From the NCBI GenBank assembly GCA_002401885.1, contig NVUL01000015.1, positions 1 through 48,890 on the forward strand: a stretch of 48,890 nucleotides of DNA. The letters run 5' to 3'. The position numbers and the translations under genes are program-made. Positions 16,876 through 26,248 of this stretch are shown here, piece after piece (position 1 is the stretch's first letter; every line of letters begins with the position of its first letter). The notes under the pieces are model-generated. The model was given only the letters and a program-made list of their open reading frames with translations. It was not told the DNA's origin and did no database searches. The DNA comes from SAR86 cluster bacterium (GTDB lineage: Bacteria; Pseudomonadota; Gammaproteobacteria; Pseudomonadales; Pseudohongiellaceae).

Positions 16876-18408
16876 ATGCTCACTCGCCGTCGTGCCATAA
16901 AATCTCTAGGAGTTGGTCTAAGTGTTGCTGGCTTGGGATTGAGTCCTTGGCTGCGCGCTCAGCACAATGCAATTAGTCAGCAGCCGCTTAGTATCCCCTC
17001 GCTGGATTCGGGCACATTTTCTGCCGGCATCAATAAGTTTGATCTAAATTTGCAGCGCGGCAAGCATAGCTTCCTGCCCGGGCTTAGCACTGAGACACTC
17101 GGCATTAACGGCAACTATCTCGGTCCGACGCTGCGCTTCAAGCGTAATCAGAAAGTCGCTCTGCAGGTGAGCAATAAGATTGGCGAGCCTTCCAGTCTGC
17201 ATTGGCATGGCTTCCACCTGCCACCCACCGAGGACGGTGGGCCACATCAAGAGATCGCTGCTAACCAAGTCTGGAACCCCTCGTTCGATGTGGTGCAATT
17301 CGCCGGTACCTACTGGTACCACTCCCACGTTATGCATAACGCGGGTTCTCAGGTGTACCAGGGTTTGGCCGGCATGATTATCGTGGAAGACGAAGAGCAG
17401 GATGTCCCGCTACCGACAAACTATGGCGTAGACGATATCCCCGTGATCCTGCAAGACCGACGTTTCGGCGACGATGGCTCTCTGCTGTACATGAACCGCT
17501 ACGAAGATCAGGTCATGGGTATGCAAGGGGACACCATTGTGGTGAATGGCACGGTGAACCCTGTTATCACTACCGCTACCAGGTTACTGCGTCTGCGTTT
17601 GCTAAACGCCTCCAATGCGCGCACCTACAATCTAGGTTTTAGCGACAACCGCGAGTTCTACCAGGTCGCGAGCGATGGTGGATTCTTAGAATCACCCGTC
17701 CCGTTGACTCGCCTTACGCTCGCCGTCGCGGAGAGGGCAGAGATTCTTGTCGAGTTCGACCCCTTTGATGAAGCAACACTGATAAATATCGCCTTACCAC
17801 CAGCTTTTCCAGACTTTCCCGGTGCTATGAGCGAGATGATGCGGGAACTAAATACTCAGGCATTCGACATTCTTCATTTTCGTGCCCAGTCGACTCTGCA
17901 GGATAACGGGGAGCTCCCAACACAGTTGGCGGATATCTATAGGCTGCCAGAGGCAGCTGCAACCAATACCCGTAGCTTCAGGCTCGGCATGGGCAACGGT
18001 ATGCGCAGTGGAGATGATGCTGGTCCGGGGCGCGGCGCGCGCAACGGTCGTGGAGGTGGTTTCGGTGGCGGGCAATTCTCCATCAACGGCAGGCTCATGG
18101 CTGAGAATTACATTAATGAGAGAATAGAATTCAACACGACCGAGATATGGGAATTAACTAACACATCTCCTATGATGCATCCCTTTCATGTGCACAATGG
18201 ACAATTTCAAATTCTAGATCGTGATGGTAGCCCACCGCCTGACAATGAGATGGGTTGGAAAGATACAGTACAAGTTAGGCCCGGCCAGCTCGTGCGCATC
18301 GTCATGCGCTTTACAGATTTTAGAGACGAAGAAAACCCCTATATGTACCACTGTCATATACTCGAGCATGAGGATAGAGGCATGATGGGGCAGTTCCTAG
18401 TCGTCTAG
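16876..18408 (+). CDS. Tat-exported multicopper oxidase (CueO/laccase-like)
   Basis: The 510-aa cupredoxin-repeat protein starts with a twin-arginine signal (LTRRRAIKSLGVGLSVAGL). All four copper motifs are present: HWHGFH (H109, H111), WYHSHVMH (H149, H151), HPFHVHNGQF and YHCHILEHEDRGMMG (H492-C493-H494, H498, axial Met503). It oxidises phenolics, Cu(I) or other donors and reduces oxygen to water in the periplasm. A glycine/arginine-rich linker (NGMRSGDDAGPGRGARNGRG), positioned where CueO has its Met-rich insert, is not especially Met-rich. A 77-bp gap leads to the PQQ dehydrogenase, which may be co-transcribed. No strong ribosome binding site is visible. Confidence 0.92.
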   Translation: MLTRRRAIKSLGVGLSVAGLGLSPWLRAQHNAISQQPLSIPSLDSGTFSAGINKFDLNLQRGKHSFLPGLSTETLGINGNYLGPTLRFKRNQKVALQVSNKIGEPSSLHWHGFHLPPTEDGGPHQEIAANQVWNPSFDVVQFAGTYWYHSHVMHNAGSQVYQGLAGMIIVEDEEQDVPLPTNYGVDDIPVILQDRRFGDDGSLLYMNRYEDQVMGMQGDTIVVNGTVNPVITTATRLLRLRLLNASNARTYNLGFSDNREFYQVASDGGFLESPVPLTRLTLAVAERAEILVEFDPFDEATLINIALPPAFPDFPGAMSEMMRELNTQAFDILHFRAQSTLQDNGELPTQLADIYRLPEAAATNTRSFRLGMGNGMRSGDDAGPGRGARNGRGGGFGGGQFSINGRLMAENYINERIEFNTTEIWELTNTSPMMHPFHVHNGQFQILDRDGSPPPDNEMGWKDTVQVRPGQLVRIVMRFTDFRDEENPYMYHCHILEHEDRGMMGQFLVV

Positions 18409-18485
18409 CCCACAATGTGTTGGACAAGGCGAGTAAATAAAGTGACTATTTGCTCACAATAGAAAACTAGCAGGCAAACATTATA

Positions 18486-20273
18486 ATGATGATAAAAACT
18501 GCAAAGCCTCTCGGTTACTCAGCGATAAGAGCACACTCCATTTTATTGCCGCTCGCCTTCCTGCTATCGGCTTCATTCTCTACAGCGCAGATCGAAGACT
18601 TCGCCTCTGTTACCGATGAGATGCTAATCAGCCCGCCTACAGGTGAGTGGCTTAGCTGGCGCGGTACGCCCGCCGCTTGGGGTTACAGTCCCCTCGATCA
18701 GATCAACACCAACAACGTCGATCAACTTCAGCTCAAATGGTCCTTCGCCCTAGACGACACCGGCGCGGTACAGGCCGCACCGCTAATTCACGCTGGAATT
18801 ATGTTTATTCCGTCGGCCCGCGGCGTAATTCAGGCATTGGATGCCGTTAGCGGCGATCTGCTCTGGGAGTACCGTCCCGCACCACCCACCGAAGAATTCA
18901 TCAATTCCGGAGAGGGTACTCGGGCAGCCGTATTGCCACCGGGTGCCTTCGCAGGTGTCGGTAGAGGTGTACAGAAGAACATCGCGCTATACGGCGACAT
19001 GATCTATGCGGCCACAGAGACTGCGAGCATTCGTGCTATCGATGCACGCAGCGGTCTGTTGGTCTGGGAGACTCAGGTTGCCGATCCTACGCTTGGCTAT
19101 TTCTATACCGCGGGCCCAATCGTCGCCAATGGTACTTTGGTGACTGGCATTACCGGTTGCGATCGTTACAAGGAAGACGTCTGTTTCATCACCGGACATG
19201 ATCCCGAGACGGGTGAGGAAAAGTGGCGCACCTCAACTGTGGCCAGGCCCGAAGATCCGGGCGGCGATACCTGGGGCGATCTTCCCCTTAGATTTCGCGC
19301 CGGCAGCGATGCCTGGGTCGCAGGTTCCTATGACCCTGAAGCAAATCTGATCTACTGGGGCACGTCACAGGCCAAACCTTGGGCGAGAGCGGTGCGCGGC
19401 AGCGACGGCGATGCGCTCTACACCAACTCCACACTGGCATTGAATCCAGATAACGGCCAAATGGCTTGGTACTTTCAACATCTACCTGGCGAGACGCATG
19501 ACATGGATGAGGTGTTCGAGAATATCCTTATCGATGTCGATGGCAGGAAATCCCTGTTCAAAATGGGCAAGCTCGGCATCCTATGGCAGCTGGACCGGGA
19601 GACGGGCGAGTTCATCAAGGGTACCGATATCGGCTACCAGACCATCGTGAATCTTGACCCTATCACCGGGAAAATTAGCTATCGCGACGGCATGATTCCG
19701 CGCATCGGCGAGGAACTAAACATGTGCCCAAGTACTTCAGGCTTCAAGAGCTGGCGCGCGATGGCATACTCACCTGACACCAGTGCGATGTATATTCCGA
19801 TCACACTCAATTGCGAACTTGCCACTTTTGGCCCCACGGAACGACAGTTAGGCGGCGGAGGCACCGGCCCAGTACGGCGTGTCAACTACCATCATCCAGA
19901 ATCTGATGGGAACTTAGGAGAGCTGCTTGCACTAAATATTCCCAGCGGCGAAGTTAAGTGGCGTTACAGAACAAGAGCTCCGTTCAATACGGCAGCGCTT
20001 ACTACCGCAGGTGGACTGGTTTTCATCGGAGACTGGAACCGTACCATGTCGGCATTGGATGCGGAGAACGGAGATGTGTTGTGGCAGGTAAGGCTCGCGA
20101 CATCGAACCAAGGATTTCCCATCAGCTATAGCGTCGATGGTACGCAATATATCGCTATGCCCGTCGGTACCGGTGGCGCTAGTTGGTCTGGTAGTTTACC
20201 GAACGAACTTGCGCCGGAGCTGCACCGGCCGCGCAATGGCAGCTCAATTAACGTGTTTGCACTACCGGAATGA
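18486..20273 (+). CDS. periplasmic PQQ-dependent alcohol dehydrogenase-like quinoprotein
   Basis: The 595-aa beta-propeller has a Sec signal peptide (cleavage near FSTAQ). Features include the N-terminal WLSWRGTPAAWGYSPLDQINT and PQQ-binding GGDTWGD (about 259-265). Repeated W-docking segments follow the pattern ALDAxSGDLLWEY. At the position of the catalytic aspartate of methanol/alcohol dehydrogenases the sequence is THDMDEVFEN (D339, D341). The vicinal cysteine pair is missing. The gene overlaps the cytochrome c gene by four bases, so electrons probably pass to that cytochrome. No fused haem domain is present, unlike quinohaemoproteins. The substrate (alcohol, aldehyde or polyol) is unknown. 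Confidence 0.88.
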   Translation: MMIKTAKPLGYSAIRAHSILLPLAFLLSASFSTAQIEDFASVTDEMLISPPTGEWLSWRGTPAAWGYSPLDQINTNNVDQLQLKWSFALDDTGAVQAAPLIHAGIMFIPSARGVIQALDAVSGDLLWEYRPAPPTEEFINSGEGTRAAVLPPGAFAGVGRGVQKNIALYGDMIYAATETASIRAIDARSGLLVWETQVADPTLGYFYTAGPIVANGTLVTGITGCDRYKEDVCFITGHDPETGEEKWRTSTVARPEDPGGDTWGDLPLRFRAGSDAWVAGSYDPEANLIYWGTSQAKPWARAVRGSDGDALYTNSTLALNPDNGQMAWYFQHLPGETHDMDEVFENILIDVDGRKSLFKMGKLGILWQLDRETGEFIKGTDIGYQTIVNLDPITGKISYRDGMIPRIGEELNMCPSTSGFKSWRAMAYSPDTSAMYIPITLNCELATFGPTERQLGGGGTGPVRRVNYHHPESDGNLGELLALNIPSGEVKWRYRTRAPFNTAALTTAGGLVFIGDWNRTMSALDAENGDVLWQVRLATSNQGFPISYSVDGTQYIAMPVGTGGASWSGSLPNELAPELHRPRNGSSINVFALPE

Positions 20274-20701
20274 TAATTAGTATGGACTCATCACTCAAGA
20301 AAATTACTTCGCTTTTTACGCTACTTAGTTTAGCCGCAGTAAGTCACGCAATCGAGGCACAGTCGGTTTGGGATGGAGTCTATTCCGACGCACAAGCGAG
20401 TCGCGGCGAATTCATTTACAGAGAAGCTTGCCTGTCATGCCATGGCCAAGATCTCGGCGGCAACAGCAATTCGCCCGGGTTGGTGGGAATGGGTTTCATG
20501 TTTCTTTGGGAAGGGAAAACTCTCGGCGAATTCTTTGAAAAAATTCGAAGCGAGATGCCAACAGATAGACCGGGGCAGCTGCCAGCAAAAGACTACCTGA
20601 ACGTAGTCGCTTACATCCTACAGGAAAATGCAATGCCCTCGGGGAAGGAATTATCTTCTAGTGCCGCTGCGTTAGATGCCATAGCGATCTCATCCAAATA
20701 G
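20270..20701 (+). CDS. periplasmic c-type cytochrome, partner of the PQQ dehydrogenase
   Basis: The 143-aa protein has a signal peptide (cleaved near AIEAQ) and one haem-binding motif CLSCH in REACLSCHGQDLGGN. The distal helix around MPTDRPGQLPAKDYLNVVAYIL is the usual C-terminal cytochrome c helix, with MPTDRPG supplying the axial Met. The start ATG 20270 overlaps the PQQ dehydrogenase stop (ATGA); an in-frame Met at 20282 is an alternative. It should accept electrons from the quinoprotein and pass them to the respiratory chain. Confidence 0.9.
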   Translation: MIISMDSSLKKITSLFTLLSLAAVSHAIEAQSVWDGVYSDAQASRGEFIYREACLSCHGQDLGGNSNSPGLVGMGFMFLWEGKTLGEFFEKIRSEMPTDRPGQLPAKDYLNVVAYILQENAMPSGKELSSSAAALDAIAISSK

Positions 20702-20748
20702 TTTTTCCAATTAGATCGCGATGGGCGGCAGCTATTCTGCCAGTTTCA

Positions 20749-20768
20749 AAACCGCTACCTAGCGGTTT
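20749..20768. terminator. hairpin between converging genes
   Basis: AAACCGCTA-CC-TAGCGGTTT is a perfect 9-bp stem. Only a loose T-rich tail follows on either strand, so it is a moderate terminator candidate for cytochrome c (+) and the collagen-like gene (-). Confidence 0.6.
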
Positions 20769-20817
20769 ATGTATTCTCATCTTTTTCTACTAAATTGATG
20801 AGCTAGTTATTGTGACA

Positions 20818-22263
20818 TCACTCGTTATAGGCAGTCGCCACATCGAGATCATCGACATACTCTAGTCCCGCTGGTAATAACAAGCTGTCACCACTAAATG
20901 CTAAGAATACTGTTCGGGAATTGGTTCCAGGGGCTGTAGAACCTGAGGCGAAAATAGCAGTACTGGTGCTATTTGCCGGAATCAGAAGGTTATGGGTCTG
21001 CGGCACTGCTGTAGAATTAATATTACTAGAACCGCTGTCCCAGACTGACGTGCCATTCAAGGCTACACTGGCGCGCTCACCCCAACCGTGGTACGAAGTG
21101 TGGTGTGCAGTTACTGGCCACAGAATTGCCGAGCTCGTCGTATTCTTAATGCGGAATAGGGCCAATGCCATCTTCCCATTGGTAGACGATACCGATGTCC
21201 ATGTGTCCGCAATGATAAGAGCGTTTTTCGATGCATAACCTTTTTTGGTAAAAAGAGTTTGCAGCTCCTCGATAGTGCCCAGACTGTCGACAGTGGCACC
21301 ATTGTCGGTCCAGTTAGAGGGTTGAATGCCTCCAAAAAAGCTACCAGAATTTGCACCTATCCATCCGTGGTTCTGATCGTAACTCGAGAAAACGCTCCAG
21401 CGGTAGATTGCTCCTGAGTGCGACGATCCTCCCGCAGCGCCAGTTGCCCCTGTTGTTCCGGTCGCACCCTGAGTGCCAGTTGCTCCTGCCGGACCTTGAG
21501 GTCCTTGTGCTCCTGTCGACCCCGCGGGGCCTTGTGGTCCCGGTGCGCCAGTAGCTCCGGTTAAACCTTGTGCTCCAGCGGAACCTGCTGAGCCTTGCAG
21601 TCCTGCAGCTCCCGCGGGACCAGGGTTACCTTGTGGTCCTGCAGCTCCTACAGTGCCCGCTAATCCAGCAGTACCAGCGGGCCCCGCAGCTCCAACAGCT
21701 CCAGCAGTTCCCGCTGGTCCAGTCGGTCCTGTGGCTCCCTGCGGTCCGGCAGGTCCTCCCGAACTGCCGGATCCTGCAGGTCCTCTTGGCCCGGCAGGTC
21801 CTTCCGGTCCGACTTCACCTCTTTCACCCTGAATGGCAGCAGTCGCTGCTCCAATCCAGCTACTACTTTGTCCTAAAATATCGAGCCTCGTCTGTCGAAA
21901 AATTGCAGGGTCTTCAGAGACAAGGTTGAAATCAGCTGAATAGGAAACGCCATTGAGTACAAGCATTGGAATAGAAAGCGTGTTTCCACTGAAAGTAGCG
22001 ATATTGTCGCCACTCACATCGAAGATTTGTTCACCAAGTTCAATCTGTAGCTCTATAGGGTCAGTGTTTATCAATCGCAGTTCTACCCGATAGAAGTCAT
22101 CTCCCACAGCGACAGCTGGAACGGACAATTGGTCTCCGCTGACAATTGCTTGTTGGGCCATGATTGAAGCTGGGGTTGCAGCTATTAGAAATGTCATGAA
22201 TATGAACTGGGGGAAATATCGATACAATAAATTCTTATGAGTGCTGGTTTTCTCTATGGACAT
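20818..22263 (-). CDS. secreted collagen-like repeat protein
   Basis: The 481-aa protein has a signal peptide (cleaved near SIMAQ). An N-terminal beta-rich region follows, made of two related units ([18 protein letters not shown] and [18 protein letters not shown]). A collagen-like domain of about 44 Gly-X-Y triplets covers about residues 146-280, with one interruption near GSGSSGG. A C-terminal globular domain of 200 residues starts at GAIYRWSVF. Triplets are rich in GPA, GAT, GPQ and GAA, as expected for bacterial collagen helices without hydroxyproline. It probably forms trimeric surface or extracellular fibres. AGGAG precedes the ATG. The C-terminal domain (probable trimerisation or adhesion head) is not recognised. 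Confidence 0.88.
   Translation of the reverse strand: MSIEKTSTHKNLLYRYFPQFIFMTFLIAATPASIMAQQAIVSGDQLSVPAVAVGDDFYRVELRLINTDPIELQIELGEQIFDVSGDNIATFSGNTLSIPMLVLNGVSYSADFNLVSEDPAIFRQTRLDILGQSSSWIGAATAAIQGERGEVGPEGPAGPRGPAGSGSSGGPAGPQGATGPTGPAGTAGAVGAAGPAGTAGLAGTVGAAGPQGNPGPAGAAGLQGSAGSAGAQGLTGATGAPGPQGPAGSTGAQGPQGPAGATGTQGATGTTGATGAAGGSSHSGAIYRWSVFSSYDQNHGWIGANSGSFFGGIQPSNWTDNGATVDSLGTIEELQTLFTKKGYASKNALIIADTWTSVSSTNGKMALALFRIKNTTSSAILWPVTAHHTSYHGWGERASVALNGTSVWDSGSSNINSTAVPQTHNLLIPANSTSTAIFASGSTAPGTNSRTVFLAFSGDSLLLPAGLEYVDDLDVATAYNE
21424..21828 (-). repeat. Gly-X-Y coding repeat (collagen-like)
   Basis: About 44 nearly uninterrupted nine-base units encode the collagen-like region. Units are degenerate at the DNA level (GGTCCTGCA, GGAACTGCT and similar), so length changes by slippage are possible but no long identical tandem block is seen. 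Confidence 0.85.
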
Positions 22264-22464
22264 CTTGAGTCTCCTTTGTGCTTTTTATGTAAGCTACTCT
22301 AAGAAAAATAGTTAGAGATATTCTAGGAAGGAATGTACGGAGTATCTAGAATTCGCACATCACGCAAATAGGTGAGTTATGAACGTTATCAGCAGAAGAA
22401 GCGCAGAATAATGAATGGTGGTTCTGAAAAAATAGAGCTGCAGGGTATTTCTATTCCGTATGAC

Positions 22465-22509
22465 TCGATGGATCTAATAGAGCGTAGATGTGAATATTAG
22501 ATCCATCGA
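22465..22509. repeat. 15-bp perfect inverted repeat, 15-base spacer
   Basis: TCGATGGATCTAATA at 22465-22479 is exactly complementary to 22495-22509. It lies just after the end of the barrel-like minus-strand gene (22544). No T-run follows on either strand, so it is not a standard terminator. Confidence 0.75.
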
Positions 22510-22543
22510 ATTGAAGCAAAGACGTAGCGAAAGAGACTGAAGA

Positions 22544-23122
22544 CTAGAAGTTGAATTTAATTCCTACATATATCGCGCCATCACTAGTGTCACCAAAAGA
22601 TTCGTCTGCGGTCCATCCTTGCGAGTAACCGACCTCTGCAAAAACATTTTGATTGACACCTTGAAGCTCAATGCCAAACGAAGCCATAAATACTGGCGCG
22701 CTTGAAGCCGTGGGTAAAGTGGTCATATTTCCGGCATTGTCTGATACCGAAGGGCTTTTCGCGGGGGTGCTCAGGCCGGCACTCAAGATAGGTCCCCAGC
22801 TATAGTCCTTACTGCCGAGAAAACTGCGATGCCATGCGATTGAAAGAACTTCCAGCGTTACGTTCAAGCTACCATCCACGAACAGATCTATCTCATCCTC
22901 GTCATCGGATCCCGTATCAAAGTAAACTCTCGTGCTCGGTTTCAACCAACTAATCTTAAAGCATTCAAGTTTGAATTCGCCGCCGATCGATTCTCCATTG
23001 TCACATTGAAATTGTTCTCTTTCTTCCTTATCACTATCTTCAGTTTCTTCAGTCGCCACTTCTTGAGCAAAAATACTTGCTGAGGCCAACATCGTTAGAA
23101 TAATCATGAGTAGATTTTTCAT
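22544..23122 (-). CDS. outer-membrane beta-barrel-like protein of unknown function
   Basis: The 192-aa protein has a Sec signal peptide (MKNLLMIILTMLASASIFAQ) and a very acidic segment (EEVATEETEDSDKEERE-like). It then has alternating beta strands and the terminal aromatic YVGIKFNF expected of an outer-membrane barrel. Two cysteines (FQCDNGE and LECFKI) may pair. No specific family is recognised. The gene is divergent from the PDZ sensor kinase, with 196 bp between starts containing a 16-bp palindrome. It may be under the control of that two-component system. Confidence 0.7.
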   Translation of the reverse strand: MKNLLMIILTMLASASIFAQEVATEETEDSDKEEREQFQCDNGESIGGEFKLECFKISWLKPSTRVYFDTGSDDEDEIDLFVDGSLNVTLEVLSIAWHRSFLGSKDYSWGPILSAGLSTPAKSPSVSDNAGNMTTLPTASSAPVFMASFGIELQGVNQNVFAEVGYSQGWTADESFGDTSDGAIYVGIKFNF

Positions 23123-23210
23123 TTCCTGCTCCCAATATTTGGTAAATTGACTAAAAGGTAGTTACATTGATAATCACGAAACATGATTTCATAGATCAAT
23201 TGAGTCGAAT

Positions 23211-23226
23211 TCACCTAATTAGGTGA
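23211..23226. promoter_or_regulatory. perfect 16-bp palindrome in the divergent promoter region
   Basis: TCACCTAATTAGGTGA is fully self-complementary and lies between the barrel-like gene (-) and the sensor kinase gene (+). It is a strong operator candidate, possibly for the neighbouring LuxR-type regulator, but no second copy was seen in the adjacent promoters. Confidence 0.55.
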
Positions 23227-23318
23227 TCCAGCATGCATAATTGCGCCCTATACTCTGAGCATGGGAAATTGGTGGCGTTACTCCGACGAGTCGGCCGGTA
23301 TAGGATCGAGAAAAGAGA

Positions 23319-25535
23319 ATGCTGTCCCCGAAACTGACAATCAATGCGCTCCTGGCTATAGCTGTTGCTCTGACTTTGCTGTTTTTTAGCATCATCAATT
23401 CGACTCCTTATTCTGGGTTTATGTTGCAGTATCAGGACGAGACAGGGGTTATGGTGGTTAGCAACGTGGATGACTGGGCAAGGGCCGCAGGACTAAATAT
23501 TGGTGACCAAGTCATTAGCATGGGTGTTGCCGGTGGGCCGTACATGGAAGTGGAGCCAAGACATATTATGACGTCGCCTGGCGACAATGGGCTGTATTAC
23601 CCAAACGAGCGAGATCGCAGGCCGACGCGGTTTGAGGAATTTGGGAAACTTCACACTATCCTTTCAGCGCCAGAGATAGAGGTGAACACCGCGGCGGGCG
23701 ACAGAATCCGCTTGGCAATGAATCATGCTCGTCCTCTTCAATCGATTTCTAGCTTAGTTTGGGTAGAGTATATTTTTGCGTTGGCAGCATTTCTAATGAC
23801 GGCGTTTGTATGGGCGTGGAAACCAAAAAATAGAGAGTGCCAATTCCTCCTTCTCTGCGGAATCTCCTATTTCTTGATCGTAATGCCCGCCGCTGTATCT
23901 GTTTACGATATTGATATGTTCTATCCACATCTTGGCGTCTATTGGTGGCTTAGAACTAGCGCCGATATTGGTCACAGCCTCGTGGCTATAGCAGGGGTTT
24001 GTGTGGTGCTCTACTACCCGACAAAACTCAAAAACGCGGAGCCAATTTCTTGGCTGTTGCTAGCAGGCTTGCCGGTATATGTACTGGTTCTCTATATGGA
24101 CAAGTGGGTCGATGGCAAACCTTTCTCAGAGCAGTTTTTATACTTTGAGCCTTACCAAGCCGATCTTCCACTGGCCTTATTATTCTGCGGTGTAATAGTG
24201 GCCTCCGGGTTTCAATGGTTTAGCAACCAAAGGAAGCCTGTGGAACGAGCGCAAACACTCTGGGTAATACTGGCCTTTACTACCGGTCCTGGCATTGCTT
24301 ATGGATTCTATGTTGCACCCAAATTGGTCGGCGAAGTGCCGGGTATGCCTGGGATTGTCGCGAATCTCATGATGCTCAGTGTTTTTGCAATGTTGACTCT
24401 CGGCATAATGCGTTCGAATCTTTTTCAGATGGAGCAATATATAGGTGTTGCCTACCAGTGGGCGTTCGCCTCTGTCATATTTTTTAGTCTCGATAGCATC
24501 CTGGTTTCTACATCAGGCCTCTCTGCCGGTGAGTCATCTTTCATCCTATTGGCGTTAGTTCTTTGGGTGTATTTGCCATTAAGACAGTGGTTTCATAATA
24601 GTTTTGTTACCGCTCAGCAAGACAAGCGTCAGCAACTGGTAAACGAGTCACTAGTACTAATAGCGGAAGAATCGCTGACCAAGTCTGAGTCAGCGGATCA
24701 AGTTTGGAAAACCGCATTACAGATGGTATTTAGCCCGATAAAACTGGATAGACTACATCATGGGGAAGAGAACGGTGTCTCCGATAGAGGGCAATCTTTG
24801 GCAGTAGCGGCAAACAAATACAGTCATGGACTAAAATTGAGTTTCGCTGAGAAAGGCGCCAGATTGTTTAACAGCAAAGACACAGAACTAGTCATCACCC
24901 TCAATTTACTTTTCGAAAAGCTCTACGACTTACAAGATGCCTATCTGGCAGGCCTTACCCAAGAACGAAACAGGATTCGAAGGGATTTGCACGACCAAAT
25001 TGGTCACAAATTGCTGTCTTTAGTTTATTCGGCGAACGATGAAAAATCTAGAACATTGGCGAAAGAGACAATGGCTCAGCTAAATGAGTTGATTCAGGCA
25101 CTCAAACAAGAATCGGTAGACCTTTCTGATCTCAGCCTTCAACTGAAGATGCTTGGAGAGGAAAGCTGTAGACACTCCAGTCTGAGTTTTCAGTGGTATG
25201 ACAAGCTACCTGAAGGTCTTGAAATTAAATTGAGTCCCAATCAATACTTAAACATTCTAAATATCCAGCGTGAATTATTGAGTAATGCGATAAAGCATTC
25301 TCACGCCCACACCATTAGATCATCTGTAGATATAGATTCATCAGTTCTAATTATTTCTTTATCCGATGATGGGGTTGGGTTCAATCACAATAATATCAAG
25401 CCAGGAAATGGGCTATTCAATATCCAAACGCGAATAGAAGAACTTCAGGCAAAAATTGAATGGCTAACTAGCGAGGGGACGAAAGTGGTATTTCGTGTAC
25501 CAATACAAAGGACGAGGAATTCGGATGAGTGCTAG
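23319..25535 (+). CDS. PDZ-containing polytopic sensor histidine kinase, ComP-like layout
   Basis: The 738-aa kinase starts with one transmembrane helix (about 8-28), then a periplasmic PDZ-like domain (about 33-140, with VMVVSNVDDWARAAGLNIGDQV). About nine more helices follow (147-420). The cytosolic part has a HisKA_3-type phosphorylation helix ERNRIRRDLHDQIGH (His558) and a HATPase domain (N-box RELLSNAIKHSHA, Asn656; DDGVGF; GNGLFNIQTRIEEL). An N-terminal helix, outside PDZ and polytopic membrane block is also the layout of Bacillus ComP. The stop overlaps the regulator start by 11 bases. It probably senses a lipid, peptide or envelope signal; the ligand is unknown. Confidence 0.88.
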   Translation: MLSPKLTINALLAIAVALTLLFFSIINSTPYSGFMLQYQDETGVMVVSNVDDWARAAGLNIGDQVISMGVAGGPYMEVEPRHIMTSPGDNGLYYPNERDRRPTRFEEFGKLHTILSAPEIEVNTAAGDRIRLAMNHARPLQSISSLVWVEYIFALAAFLMTAFVWAWKPKNRECQFLLLCGISYFLIVMPAAVSVYDIDMFYPHLGVYWWLRTSADIGHSLVAIAGVCVVLYYPTKLKNAEPISWLLLAGLPVYVLVLYMDKWVDGKPFSEQFLYFEPYQADLPLALLFCGVIVASGFQWFSNQRKPVERAQTLWVILAFTTGPGIAYGFYVAPKLVGEVPGMPGIVANLMMLSVFAMLTLGIMRSNLFQMEQYIGVAYQWAFASVIFFSLDSILVSTSGLSAGESSFILLALVLWVYLPLRQWFHNSFVTAQQDKRQQLVNESLVLIAEESLTKSESADQVWKTALQMVFSPIKLDRLHHGEENGVSDRGQSLAVAANKYSHGLKLSFAEKGARLFNSKDTELVITLNLLFEKLYDLQDAYLAGLTQERNRIRRDLHDQIGHKLLSLVYSANDEKSRTLAKETMAQLNELIQALKQESVDLSDLSLQLKMLGEESCRHSSLSFQWYDKLPEGLEIKLSPNQYLNILNIQRELLSNAIKHSHAHTIRSSVDIDSSVLIISLSDDGVGFNHNNIKPGNGLFNIQTRIEELQAKIEWLTSEGTKVVFRVPIQRTRNSDEC

Positions 25536-26205
25536 CGAACTACCAGAAATTGGCTCCGTCCTTATAGTGGAGGATCATCATGACGCTATCGAAGTCTTGA
25601 AAACAGTCGCTGCCTCGGCATTCAATCAGCCTGATATTGTTACAGCCTCGACATTGTCTCAGGGTTTGGAAATTCTCAAATCTCGAATCTTCGACATGGC
25701 TCTTTTAGACTTAGGCCTGCCCGACGGCAGTGGAATTGAGCTGGTCAAGTATATCGGGGCACACCACCCTGGCTCGCTAATAGTTGTAACAACTATCTTC
25801 GACGATGAGGAGCATTTATTCGATGCTCTTCGATCTGGCGCTTGTGGCTATCTTTTGAAGGGGCATTCGCCAGATGAGCTGCAGAATTACCTGGTTGACG
25901 CCGTGTCGGGTAGGCCGGCGCTTTCCCCTAAGATCGCTCAATCCATGCTGGGGTTTTTTCGTCAAAGCGGGGCCGCGATAGATTCGAATCAATTTGAACC
26001 CTCTGAGCCGCTCACCAAGCGAGAAACAGAGATTCTGGTTTTAATCGCTAAAGGTTGCGGGGTTCGGGAGGTAAGCGATTTATTGGAGATATCCCCCAAT
26101 ACGGTTTCTCATCACATAAAGAATTTGTACAGCAAGCTCAATATCCACAATAGAGCCGAAGCGACCGCGGCCGCGGTTCAACTCAAGATTTTCATACCCA
26201 ACTAG
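25525..26205 (+). CDS. NarL/FixJ-family response regulator
   Basis: The start is taken as ATG 25525, with GAGGAA nearby; an upstream in-frame ATG at 25495 lies inside the kinase gene. The 226-aa product has a receiver (acidic pair E16-D17 in LIVEDHHDA, phospho-acceptor D62 in ALLDLGLPDGSG, K112 in YLLKGHS). The C-terminal LuxR-type HTH is LTKRETEILVLIAKGCGVREVSDLLEISPNT with SHHIKNLYSKL. It is the cognate partner of the upstream kinase. The phospholipase and PAP2 genes follow on the same strand and are its likely, though unproven, targets. Confidence 0.92.
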   Translation: MSASELPEIGSVLIVEDHHDAIEVLKTVAASAFNQPDIVTASTLSQGLEILKSRIFDMALLDLGLPDGSGIELVKYIGAHHPGSLIVVTTIFDDEEHLFDALRSGACGYLLKGHSPDELQNYLVDAVSGRPALSPKIAQSMLGFFRQSGAAIDSNQFEPSEPLTKRETEILVLIAKGCGVREVSDLLEISPNTVSHHIKNLYSKLNIHNRAEATAAAVQLKIFIPN

Positions 26206-26248
26206 CTAACTCACTCGTAGTGTAATTTGATCTTAGGAGAGCGTCGTG

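Noticed and set aside
21424-21828. CRISPR-like or minisatellite array
   Set aside because: The repeats are nine-base degenerate units in frame with Gly-X-Y coding, not identical repeats with spacers.
21570-21929. Plus-strand ORF across the collagen region
   Set aside because: A low-complexity shadow of the collagen-like repeat, with no signal or known protein pattern.
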